Shown here piece by piece: positions 5,652 to 13,980 of a stretch of DNA of 15,624 nucleotides. How positions within the stretch are numbered: the first letter of the stretch is position 1; every line of letters starts with the position of its first letter. Both the position numbers and the translations under genes were made by a program. The notes below the pieces were generated by a model, which saw only the letters and a program-made list of their open reading frames with translations, did not search any database and was not told where the DNA came from. The DNA comes from Hyphomicrobiales bacterium. GTDB lineage: Bacteria; Pseudomonadota; Alphaproteobacteria; Rhizobiales; Aestuariivirgaceae. Location: the NCBI GenBank assembly GCA_026987255.1, contig JALSNA010000128.1, positions 1-15,624 of the forward strand, written 5' to 3'.

Positions 5652-8600
5652 TCAACAGGGCGCGCGGGTGGCTTCGGCGAGCTCGTCGAACAGGGATACG
5701 GCCAGGGTCAGACGGGGCAGGTCGAACTCGCCGATTGCTCCCATGCCCTCCAGGGTTTTCAGGGTGCGCGCCAGCTGTCCTGCATGGGCCTTTTTCCACG
5801 CTTCCAGCCCGGACTGTCCCGGGCCGAGGCGGGCCATGCCGGAGGCCAGCTGGCGGTGAGCTGCCGAGAGGCGCTCCATGAGGCGGTCCTTGGCCATGCG
5901 CTCGTAATGGGAGGAGACGCGCAGCCGGCGCGCCGCCATCATCACCGGGGAGATGCGCAGAACCTGTCCGGACAGGAAATAGATGCGCGCGGCATCCTCC
6001 AGATCCGCCCCGGTCTGGCGGGCGATGGCGATCATGTCCAGGCCACGCAGCAGATAGGGCAGCCGGGCCAGATGGCGGGCCAGGGCTTCCGGCGCGCCTT
6101 GCGCGGCCAGCTGCTCGCGGCGCAGCCGCAGGCGCTTGCGCACATGGGGCGTGACCACATCGCGCAACCGGGCCTGCAATGCGTGCAGGGCCTCGGCATA
6201 GCGGCGCGCCTTGGCGGCCAGATCCTCCATGGCCGGATCGTTGCGCAAAAACCAGATGGTGGCGGCGCGCTGCACGCGCTGCTTGAGCAGATAGAAGGAC
6301 AACTGGTTTCTTGCATCCACGCGGCCATCCAGGCGGTCCAGGGAGGCGCTCAGCCGCGGCATGCCGAAGGCCTCCGAGGCGAGGGTGAAGGCGGCGGCGA
6401 TTTCGGCCACGCCGCGGCCGGTTTCCTCCATCATGCGGGTGACGAAGGCGGGGCCGCCGAAATTGATCATGGCGTTGCCCAGCCGGTTGGCGATGATTTC
6501 GCGGCGCAGGCGGTGGCCATCGATAAAGGGGGCGAATTCCTTGCGCATGAGCGGCGGGAAATAATTCATCAGCAGGTCATGATAAAAGTCCTCATCCACC
6601 GCGCCCGAATCCAGCAGATCGTCGAACAAAACGATCTTGGCATAGGACATGAGCACCGCCAGCTCCGGGCGGGTCAGGGGGTGGTTCCTGGCGCTGCGCG
6701 CCTTGAGGTCCGAATCGGAGGGCAGATCCTCCAGGGCGCGATCGAGAACGCCGCGCGATTCCAGGGCGCGCATGAGGCGGATCATGTCGCCGGTCTCGGC
6801 GCTAGCGCGCGCCTCGGCCAGGGACAGGCACAGGGTTTGCAGGTAGTTGTTGCGCAACACCAGGGCGGCCACGTCCCCTTCCATGGCGTGCAGGCTTTCA
6901 TCGCGCTGCCGGCGGGTCAGCACCCCGGCCTTTTGCGCCGCTCCCAGGGCGATCTTCATGTTCACCTCCATGTCGGAGGTGTTCACCCCGGCGGAATTGT
7001 CGATGGCGTCGGTGTTGATGCGCCCGCCGTTGAGGGCATATTCGATGCGCGCCTTCTGGGTCAGGCCCAGGTTGGCTCCCTCGCCGACGACCTTGACGCG
7101 CAGTTGCGGCGCGGTGATGCGCACCGCGTCGTTGGCGGTATCGCCCACGTCCTGATCCCGCTCGGAGGTGGCGCGCACATAGGTGCCTATGCCGCCCAGC
7201 CACAAAAGCCCGGCCCGGCAGCGCAAGATGGCGCGGATGAGCTCGTTGGGGGCAAGGCTTGCCTCCTCGACATCGAGAAGCTGGCGCATCTCGCCGCTCA
7301 GGGAGATGGACTTGGCGCGGCGCGAGAAGACGCCGCCGCCCTTGGAAATCTTCTTGCGGTTGTAATCCTGCCAGCTGGAGCCTGGCAGATTGAACAGCCT
7401 TTTGCGCTCCCTGTAGGCCTCGGCGGGGTCGGGATCGGGGTCGATGAAGATGTCGCGATGATCGAAGGCGGCCACCAGCTTGAGCCTTTTCGACAGCAGC
7501 ATGCCGTTGCCGAAGACATCGCCGGACATGTCGCCCACGCCGATGACGGTGACCGGCTCCTTCTGTATGTCCACGCCCATTTCGCGGAAATGGCGCTTGA
7601 CCGCCTCCCAGGCGCCGCGCGCGGTGATGCCCATCTTCTTGTGGTCGTAACCGGCCGAGCCGCCGGAGGCGAAGGCGTCATCGAGCCAGAAGCCATGCTG
7701 GCGGGCGATCTCGTTGGCCATGTCGGAGAAGGCCGCGGTGCCCTTGTCGGCGGCGACCACCAGATAGGGATCGCCGCCATCGAGGCGCACCACGCGGGCA
7801 GGGGGGACGATGGCGTCGGCCTCGATGTTGTCGGTGATGTCCAGCAAGGTGGAGATGAAGCGCCTGTAGGCGCGTTTTCCGGCCTGCAGGAAGGCCTCGC
7901 GGCCGCCTTGCGCGGGCGGCTTGCGGAGGATGAAGCCGCCCTTTGCGCCCACCGGCACGATGACCGCGTTCTTGACGTTCTGGGCCTTGACCAGCCCGAG
8001 GATTTCGGTGCGGAAATCCTGCGGGCGGTCCGACCAGCGGATGCCGCCGCGGGCGATGGGCCCGCCGCGCAGGTGCACGCCCTCGACGTCCGGGGCATGG
8101 ACGAAGATTTCCATCCATGGCCGGGGGCGGGGCAGAACATCCACCTCGCCGCTGGCGATCTTGAAGGCCAGGGGGGCAGGCGCGCCTTCCGGCATGCGGC
8201 CTTGCCAAAAGTTGGTGCGGCGCATGGCCATGAGGGCTTCCAGATACATGCGGATGATGCGGTCCTCGTCCAGCGACTGCACCTGGCCCAGGGCCCCGAT
8301 GATCCTGCCGCGCATGGCCGTGGCCTTCTTGCGGCGCGCGGCGGCTCCGGAGCGGCCGGGGCCAAAGAGGGTCTCGAATATCTCCACCATTTGGCGCGCC
8401 AGATCCGGATGGCGGCCCAGGGTGGCGGCCACATAGGGCAGCGAATAGGGCATGGCTCCCTGGTGCAGCCAGCGGGCGATGGCGCGCAGGACGCAGACCT
8501 CGCGCCAGTCCAGGCCGCTCTTGATGATCAGGGCATTGAAGGCATCGTCATCGGCATGGCCGTTCCACACCGCCAGGAAGCCCTCCTGCAGCTTCGGCCC

Positions 8601-10463
8601 CAGCTGCTCCAGGTCCAGGGTCCTGCCGCTTTCGGCCCTGAGCACCATCTCGTGGATGAAGATTTCGCGCGCCTCGTCGTGCGCGCCGCGGCACAGGGTG
8701 AAGGTGCGCTCCTCGATGGCCGACAGCCCGGCATGGGCGAGAATGGGCACGCGCACCGACAGCGGCACCGGATCGTCAAAGTGAAAGAGCTTCAGGCGCA
8801 GCACATCGCCGGCATCGGCGGGGGTGCGGAAAAACACCGCCGCCACGCCGTTGCCCTCCTCCAGGCTCTCGACGATCTCCAGATCGTCGAGGGCGGCGGC
8901 GGGCGGATAGGCCTCCTTGTAGGCCTGCGAGAAGGCGCCGCGATAAAGCGATGCAATGCGCGCTGCCCTTTGCCCGCCCATCGTATCGCGCACCTGCTCG
9001 ATCATGCGATCCTCCCAGGAGCGCACCGCCTCGCTCACCCTGGCCTCGATGGCGGCGGCGTCGAGATCCGCGGGCAAGCGGTTGCCATTGAGCAGCTCGA
9101 GGCGGAAATGCACCCTGACCAGAACGCCGGGGGCGAAGCTGGTGTCGAAATTGACCACTTTCGCGCCCAGGGCGGTTTCCAGAATATCGCTGACGGTGCG
9201 GCGGATGCGGGTGTTGAAGCGGTCGCGGGGGATGAAGGCAAAGGCGGAGACGAAGCGCGCCGCGCAGCCGCGCCAGATGAAGATACGCGGGCGCGGGCGC
9301 TCCTCCAGCCGCAGGATGCCCATGGCGACATCCAGCAGGGTTTCGACATCGAGCTCGAAGAGTTCATCACGCGGGAAGGTTTCCAGGATGTTGAGCAGCG
9401 CCTTGCCCATGTGGTTGGCCGGATCGAGCCCGGAGCGGCGCAGGGCGCGGGCGATCTTGCGGCGCACCAGCGGGATGTCGCGCGCCGCGCGCACATAGGC
9501 GGAGGAAGCGAACAGGCCCAGAAGGTGCGTCTCGCCGGCAATCCGGCCCTTGTCATCGAAGCGGCGGATGATGATCAGATCCATGGGCACGCGCCGGTGC
9601 ACCTGCGAGATGCGCGCCGACTTGGTGATCAGCACCGGCATTTCGCCGCCGCCGGGCAGGCAGGTGATGGTTTCACCGGCGGCATCATCCCCCTTTTCCT
9701 TGCGCAGGATGCCGAAGCCGCCATCGAGCGGCCTGCGGCCGCCGGGGGCCTTGCCGTCAAGGGCATATTCGCGCAGGCCGAGGAAGACGAAGTTGCCATC
9801 GTCCAGCCATTGCAGGAAGGCGAGGATCTCGGTCAGCTCATCCACCGGCAGCGGCGGCGGCATGGTCTGGTAGCGGTCAATGATGGCCTGGAGGCGCTCG
9901 CGCATGGGCTGCCAGTCGAGCACGGCGGCGCGCACCTGCTCGTGGATGCAACGGATGCCATGCTCCAGCTGCTCGCGGCGCTGCGCATCGAGCCTTTCGG
10001 TATGCAGGTGGATGAGGCTCTCCTGGCGGATGTCGTCGCGCTCGCTGGCGCGCCGCTCGATGGCCAGCAGGTTGCCTTGCGCATCGCGGCGCACGGCGAG
10101 CACCGGATGCAGAAGCAGGCGGATTTCCAGCCCCTGGGCGGCCAGAAAGCCGAGCAGCGAATCCACCAGGAAGGGCATGTTGTCGTTGAGCGACTGGGTG
10201 ACGGTGATGCCGCTCAAGGCCTTCGAGCCATTTTGCGGGCTGGTGATGCGGATGCTGGCGCGCCCCGGCGTGCGGCGGCGGATGAACTCATGGGCATCGC
10301 GGGCGAGCCATTCCAGATCGTCGAGGCTCAGCGCGGCCAGGTCATCGGGCTGGGCATTGGCGAAAAGCGCGCTGGCGAGATTGAGCAGGGTCTGCTCCGC
10401 CCCGGCCTTCTTCAGGCGCCTGAGAAGGGAGTCCAGGCGCGAATGCATCCTTGATCTGGGCAT
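5652..10463 (-). CDS. gdhB: large NAD-dependent glutamate dehydrogenase (180-kDa class)
   Basis: A 1603-residue cytoplasmic enzyme, full length for the 180-kDa NAD-GDH class. It oxidises glutamate to 2-oxoglutarate plus ammonia with NAD+, normally catabolically. The long N-terminal half corresponds to the ACT-like regulatory region of this family. The catalytic core is clear: GGIRWSDR (806-813), QDFRTEILGLVKAQNVKNAV just after, VPVGAKGGF with the likely catalytic Lys841, and a nucleotide-binding GVGDMSGDVFGNGM (975-988). The remaining roughly 500 residues match the helical C-terminal region. The ATG at 10461-10463 lacks a strong Shine-Dalgarno; Met6 is an alternative, but its AAGG touches the ATG with no spacer. 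It is a single-gene unit between a tRNA terminator and the TRAP operon promoter. In this family activity is often allosterically controlled by amino acids. No frameshift or missing key residue was seen. Confidence 0.97.
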   Translation of the reverse strand: MPRSRMHSRLDSLLRRLKKAGAEQTLLNLASALFANAQPDDLAALSLDDLEWLARDAHEFIRRRTPGRASIRITSPQNGSKALSGITVTQSLNDNMPFLVDSLLGFLAAQGLEIRLLLHPVLAVRRDAQGNLLAIERRASERDDIRQESLIHLHTERLDAQRREQLEHGIRCIHEQVRAAVLDWQPMRERLQAIIDRYQTMPPPLPVDELTEILAFLQWLDDGNFVFLGLREYALDGKAPGGRRPLDGGFGILRKEKGDDAAGETITCLPGGGEMPVLITKSARISQVHRRVPMDLIIIRRFDDKGRIAGETHLLGLFASSAYVRAARDIPLVRRKIARALRRSGLDPANHMGKALLNILETFPRDELFELDVETLLDVAMGILRLEERPRPRIFIWRGCAARFVSAFAFIPRDRFNTRIRRTVSDILETALGAKVVNFDTSFAPGVLVRVHFRLELLNGNRLPADLDAAAIEARVSEAVRSWEDRMIEQVRDTMGGQRAARIASLYRGAFSQAYKEAYPPAAALDDLEIVESLEEGNGVAAVFFRTPADAGDVLRLKLFHFDDPVPLSVRVPILAHAGLSAIEERTFTLCRGAHDEAREIFIHEMVLRAESGRTLDLEQLGPKLQEGFLAVWNGHADDDAFNALIIKSGLDWREVCVLRAIARWLHQGAMPYSLPYVAATLGRHPDLARQMVEIFETLFGPGRSGAAARRKKATAMRGRIIGALGQVQSLDEDRIIRMYLEALMAMRRTNFWQGRMPEGAPAPLAFKIASGEVDVLPRPRPWMEIFVHAPDVEGVHLRGGPIARGGIRWSDRPQDFRTEILGLVKAQNVKNAVIVPVGAKGGFILRKPPAQGGREAFLQAGKRAYRRFISTLLDITDNIEADAIVPPARVVRLDGGDPYLVVAADKGTAAFSDMANEIARQHGFWLDDAFASGGSAGYDHKKMGITARGAWEAVKRHFREMGVDIQKEPVTVIGVGDMSGDVFGNGMLLSKRLKLVAAFDHRDIFIDPDPDPAEAYRERKRLFNLPGSSWQDYNRKKISKGGGVFSRRAKSISLSGEMRQLLDVEEASLAPNELIRAILRCRAGLLWLGGIGTYVRATSERDQDVGDTANDAVRITAPQLRVKVVGEGANLGLTQKARIEYALNGGRINTDAIDNSAGVNTSDMEVNMKIALGAAQKAGVLTRRQRDESLHAMEGDVAALVLRNNYLQTLCLSLAEARASAETGDMIRLMRALESRGVLDRALEDLPSDSDLKARSARNHPLTRPELAVLMSYAKIVLFDDLLDSGAVDEDFYHDLLMNYFPPLMRKEFAPFIDGHRLRREIIANRLGNAMINFGGPAFVTRMMEETGRGVAEIAAAFTLASEAFGMPRLSASLDRLDGRVDARNQLSFYLLKQRVQRAATIWFLRNDPAMEDLAAKARRYAEALHALQARLRDVVTPHVRKRLRLRREQLAAQGAPEALARHLARLPYLLRGLDMIAIARQTGADLEDAARIYFLSGQVLRISPVMMAARRLRVSSHYERMAKDRLMERLSAAHRQLASGMARLGPGQSGLEAWKKAHAGQLARTLKTLEGMGAIGEFDLPRLTLAVSLFDELAEATRAPC

Positions 10464-10535
10464 GGCGGCAACGTCCGGTGATGTGAGGGGAGGATATGTG
10501 CGATCGGGTCACGCATGAACGCCTGATCCTTCAAG

Positions 10536-10554
10536 GGCGCGCGAGCGGCGCGCC
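10536..10554 (-). promoter_or_regulatory. GC-rich hairpin in the gdh upstream region
   Basis: GGCGCGC (10536-10542) pairs with GCGCGCC (10548-10554) across a 5-nt loop, about 75-90 bp before the dehydrogenase ATG. The stretch 10464-10601 must hold the gdh promoter, but no good -35/-10 pair was recognised. A 9-bp direct repeat GACACAAAA (10573-10581 and 10597-10605) is also present, its second copy overlapping the tRNA terminator. Confidence 0.35.
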
Positions 10555-10601
10555 GGTTGGCAGGGGAACCATGACACAAAATGCCGCATCCGGCCAGACA
10601 C

Positions 10602-10630
10602 AAAAAAGGCTCCGCTGAACACGGAGCCTT
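10602..10630 (-). terminator. intrinsic terminator of tRNA-Ala
   Basis: On the minus strand AAGGCTCCG (10630-10622) pairs perfectly with CGGAGCCTT (10614-10606) around a 7-nt loop. The RNA continues into a run of six U, the last two of the stem and 10605-10602. It begins 16 nt after the tRNA 3' end, so this is a classic strong rho-independent terminator. Confidence 0.92.
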
Positions 10631-10646
10631 GATGAAAAGGTCTTAA

Positions 10647-10722
<76 letters not shown>

Positions 10723-10776
10723 ATCCAATATGTGTCCGGCGCGCCGGGCCACCGCCCCGCTTGCCGTCCGGGCCTT

Positions 10777-10805
10777 TAGATAGGGCCAAAGCGCGCCGAT
10801 GGCAA
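10777..10805 (-). promoter_or_regulatory. candidate tRNA-Ala promoter
   Basis: Minus-strand TTGCCA (10805-10800, 5 of 6 to the -35 consensus) and TATCTA (10782-10777) are separated by 17 bp. A GC-rich stretch follows the -10, as is common for stringently controlled stable-RNA promoters. The start would be near 10770, leaving a leader of about 45 nt for 5' processing. Confidence 0.5.
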
Positions 10806-10828
10806 GAGGGGAAAAACCAAAAAAGACG

Positions 10829-10852
10829 AAAAACCCTGGCCGTGGGCAGGCC
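10829..10852 (-). terminator. candidate terminator of the efflux operon
   Basis: Eight bases after the RND stop, minus-strand GGCC (10852-10849) can pair with GGCC (10841-10838), followed by AGGG and five T (10833-10829), with more T-rich sequence beyond. The stem is short, so termination may be incomplete and the tRNA could receive read-through. Confidence 0.4.
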
Positions 10853-10860
10853 GGCTGCGC

Positions 10861-13800
10861 TCAGGCGGCCCACAGGCGCCTGACGGGGGCCAGCAGATTG
10901 CGCAGATCCTGCAAGATTCCCAAGGTGGCGGGCACCAGCAGCAGCACCAGCACCGTGGCCCCGGCCAGGCCGAAGACGATGGTGATGGCCATGGGCAGGA
11001 GGAACTGTGCCTGGAGGGATTTTTCGAACATCAAGGGGGTCAGCCCGCCGATGGTGGTCAGGGAGGTCAGGAGCACGGCGCGCAGCCGGTCGCAGGATGC
11101 GCCTATGGCGGCGCTGCGCATGTCCTCGCCGCTTTCCTCGCGCTCGGTGACGCGCGCCACCAGGATGATGGAATCGTTGACCAGGATGCCCGACAGCCCG
11201 AGCAGGCCGATCATGCTCAAGATGGTGAGCGAAAAGCCCATGACCCAATGGCCCAGGATGGCCCCGATGGCTCCGAAGGGAATGATGAGCATGACCACGA
11301 GAGGCCTGGCGTAGCTGCCGAAGACCCAGGCCAGAATGATGTAGATGAGCGCCAGGGCCACCAGTGCGCCGGTCTTCAGATCGTCCAGGGACTTGCGCTG
11401 CTCCTCGGCGCCGCCGGCCATCTTGCCGGTTATGCCATATTTGCTGAATATGGCGTCCAAACCGGCGCCGGCGAGGGCCTTTTGCACCTCGGTGATGGAG
11501 GTGGTCTCGTTGTCGATATCGGCGGTGACGCTCATCGCCGCCTTGCCGTCACGGCGGTAGATGACGGAAAATCCGGGTCTTTCGGGCAGATCGGCGATAT
11601 CCGCCAGGGGCAGCCAGACGCCGGTGGCGGAGCGCACGTAAATGTTGCGCAAGGCGGCCATGCCGGACACGTCCCCGGCGCGGCGCACCCGCACGGAGAC
11701 CTCCTCCAGATCGCGGGCGAACTTGCGCGCCACCACGCCGCGCAGGGCGGCGCGCACCTGGGCGGTCACGGTGGCGGCATCGAAGCCCAGGGCCTTGCCG
11801 CGCGGGGTGATGCTGATGCGCACATCGCGCTTGCCATAGGGCAGATCGTCGGTGATGCCGGAGACGCCGGGAATGCGCGCCAGCAGGGCGGAAACCTCTC
11901 CGGCGGCCTTCTTGAGCACATAAGGATCTTCACCCTTCAGCTCGATTTCCAGATCGCTGGGCGCGGAGGCCATGTGGCGGCGGCCAAAGGAGATGCGCTC
12001 TATGCCGGGGATTTGCGGCATGGCCTTGCGCCAGGCGCGCAGGATGGCGCTGGTGCGCGTCTTGCGCTGCTCGGAGCTGGTCAGCTGCACATTGAGCTGG
12101 GCCAGGTGATCGCCGGTGGAATAGCCCATCTTGCCCACAGTGGCGAAAGTGACGACGACGAATTTCTCGCCTTTTTCCCGCTCCACCTTGCGCAGGGCCT
12201 GCTCGACGCGCGCCACCGCCTTGAGGGTCTCGCGTTCCGGCGTGCCCGCCGCCATGACGATGTTGGCGCTCATGTGCTCGGCCTCCGGCGAGGGGAAGAA
12301 ATTGAAGCGGATGCGCCCGCTCATGGGCAGGGCCACCGCCAGGGCCAGGGCGGCGATCATGATGGCCCAGGTGACATAGCGCCAATCATAGGCAAAGGTG
12401 GCGATGGGCCGGAATATCCGCTGCCGGAAGGTGGCGAAGGCGGCATCGAACCACAGCCGGAAGCGCCCCGGCGGGCGGGCATGGCGCAGGGCGTGGCGCA
12501 GATGGGCGGGCAGCACAAGGAAGCATTCGGCCAGGGATGCCAGGAGCACCGATATGACCACCAGCGGCAGGGCGATGATGATGGACCCCACCCTGCCGCC
12601 GAAGAAAAACAGCGGCAGGAAGGCGGCGATGGTGGTCATGGTGGCGGCCGAGACCGGCGCCAGCATGCGCAAGGCCCCCTGGGTGGCGGCCCTGTCCGGC
12701 GGATAGCCATGGGCGCGCAAGGTGGCGGTGTGTTCGCCGACGACAATGGCGTCATCGACGATGATGCCGAGGGTGAGAATGAGGGCAAAGAGCGAGACCA
12801 TGTTGATGCTCTGTCCCGACAGCCACATGATGGCCATGGCGGTCATCATGGAGACGGGAATGCCCGCCGCCACCCAGAAGGCAATGCGGCCATTGAGGAA
12901 GATGAAGAGGATGACCAGGACCACCGCCAGCCCCTGCAGGCCATTGTTGATGAGCAGCTGGATGCGGCCCTTCAGGTAATTGGCGCGCACATCGAAGGGG
13001 GTGATTTGCAGATCATCGGGCAAGGTGGGGCGGATGCGGGCGATGTAATCGTTGAAGATGGCCGCCGTCTTGAGGGTATCGGCGGCCGGAGTGCGCCAGA
13101 TGTCGAGGCGGATGGCCGCCCTGCCCCGGGCATAACCACGCTCCTGATCGGGATCGAAACCTTCGGTGATGCGGGCGGCATTGGCAAGACGCACCTGCTC
13201 GCCACCGGGCGCGGCGCGGATGACGATGCGTCCGATGTCGCGGGGCGAACGCTCGCGGCCTGCGCCATGAACGCTCTTGTCGAGGATGCCGGTGAGCGTT
13301 CCGGCCGGCGTGTCGCGGGTTTCGGCCTTGACGCGCTGGGCGATGCGGGCCACGTCCATGTCGAGGCGGCGCAATTCGCTTTCGGGGATGGCGATGGCGA
13401 TTTCCTCGCTGCGCGCCCCGCTCATGGTGACGCGCTCCAGACCGGCATCGAGCAGGCCGTCGCGGATGGTGCGGGCATAGGATTTGAGCACCCTTTCGGG
13501 AAAGGGGCCGCTGACCAGAAGGCGGGCGACCATCTCGTAGCGGGTGACCTGGCGGATCACCGGCGCATCGGCATCCTGGGGCAAGGTGGTGACGCCGTTG
13601 ACGGCCTTTTCCACGTCCGACAAGGCCCTGGTCATGTCCGTGCCGTCCTTGAAGCGCAGGGAGATATAGGCATAGCCCTCGCGGGCGATGCCGAAGAATC
13701 CCTGAGTTTCATCCAGGCCGTCGATGAGCCGCAAGGCCGGCTCCAGATTGCGGATCACCGTCTTTTCCATGTCCGCCGGGGTGGCCCCGGCCCAGGTGAC

Positions 13801-13980
13801 CTTCACCGAGATGCGCGGGATGTCCACGGTGGGGAAAAACTGCGTGTTGAGCCGGTTCAGTCCCAGATATCCGGCGATCAGCATGACGATCATCAGCAGA
13901 TTGGCGGCGGTGCGGTGGGTGGCGAAAAAATGCACCAGCGCGCCGAAGGGCGAGAGGCTCTTTTCGTCCGCCGGTTTCAT
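10861..13980 (-). CDS. RND-family efflux transporter permease
   Basis: A 1039-residue inner-membrane pump of the resistance-nodulation-division superfamily, which exports substrates by proton antiport as part of a tripartite complex. Layout: a membrane span near 25-42, a large periplasmic domain (about 45-340), a block of spans (about 345-490) containing the paired acidic residues Asp409-Asp410 in ILTLGIIVDDAIVV, a span near 530-550, a second periplasmic domain, and a C-terminal block of spans. In the late block the sequence is GLSGILVNDSIILV, with Asn935 where AcrB-type pumps carry the proton-relay lysine. The two Asp exclude a broken pump, but this marks a different subgroup from AcrB/MexB. 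Its ATG overlaps the adaptor stop as ATGA. No outer-membrane channel or regulator gene is in view. Substrate unknown. Confidence 0.94.
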   Translation of the reverse strand: MKPADEKSLSPFGALVHFFATHRTAANLLMIVMLIAGYLGLNRLNTQFFPTVDIPRISVKVTWAGATPADMEKTVIRNLEPALRLIDGLDETQGFFGIAREGYAYISLRFKDGTDMTRALSDVEKAVNGVTTLPQDADAPVIRQVTRYEMVARLLVSGPFPERVLKSYARTIRDGLLDAGLERVTMSGARSEEIAIAIPESELRRLDMDVARIAQRVKAETRDTPAGTLTGILDKSVHGAGRERSPRDIGRIVIRAAPGGEQVRLANAARITEGFDPDQERGYARGRAAIRLDIWRTPAADTLKTAAIFNDYIARIRPTLPDDLQITPFDVRANYLKGRIQLLINNGLQGLAVVLVILFIFLNGRIAFWVAAGIPVSMMTAMAIMWLSGQSINMVSLFALILTLGIIVDDAIVVGEHTATLRAHGYPPDRAATQGALRMLAPVSAATMTTIAAFLPLFFFGGRVGSIIIALPLVVISVLLASLAECFLVLPAHLRHALRHARPPGRFRLWFDAAFATFRQRIFRPIATFAYDWRYVTWAIMIAALALAVALPMSGRIRFNFFPSPEAEHMSANIVMAAGTPERETLKAVARVEQALRKVEREKGEKFVVVTFATVGKMGYSTGDHLAQLNVQLTSSEQRKTRTSAILRAWRKAMPQIPGIERISFGRRHMASAPSDLEIELKGEDPYVLKKAAGEVSALLARIPGVSGITDDLPYGKRDVRISITPRGKALGFDAATVTAQVRAALRGVVARKFARDLEEVSVRVRRAGDVSGMAALRNIYVRSATGVWLPLADIADLPERPGFSVIYRRDGKAAMSVTADIDNETTSITEVQKALAGAGLDAIFSKYGITGKMAGGAEEQRKSLDDLKTGALVALALIYIILAWVFGSYARPLVVMLIIPFGAIGAILGHWVMGFSLTILSMIGLLGLSGILVNDSIILVARVTEREESGEDMRSAAIGASCDRLRAVLLTSLTTIGGLTPLMFEKSLQAQFLLPMAITIVFGLAGATVLVLLLVPATLGILQDLRNLLAPVRRLWAA

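Noticed and set aside
5784..10454. A 1556-codon open frame on the plus strand opposite the glutamate dehydrogenase
   Set aside because: It mirrors the gene almost end to end in antisense. In GC-rich DNA with strong G/C third-position bias, the antisense frame lacks stops. Its translation is low-complexity (Gly, Ala, His, Gln-rich) with no family motif.
10723..10860. An integrated element at the tRNA-Ala gene
   Set aside because: Both flanks are ordinary. There is no integrase and no duplicated tRNA 3' end, and the terminator follows the tRNA directly.
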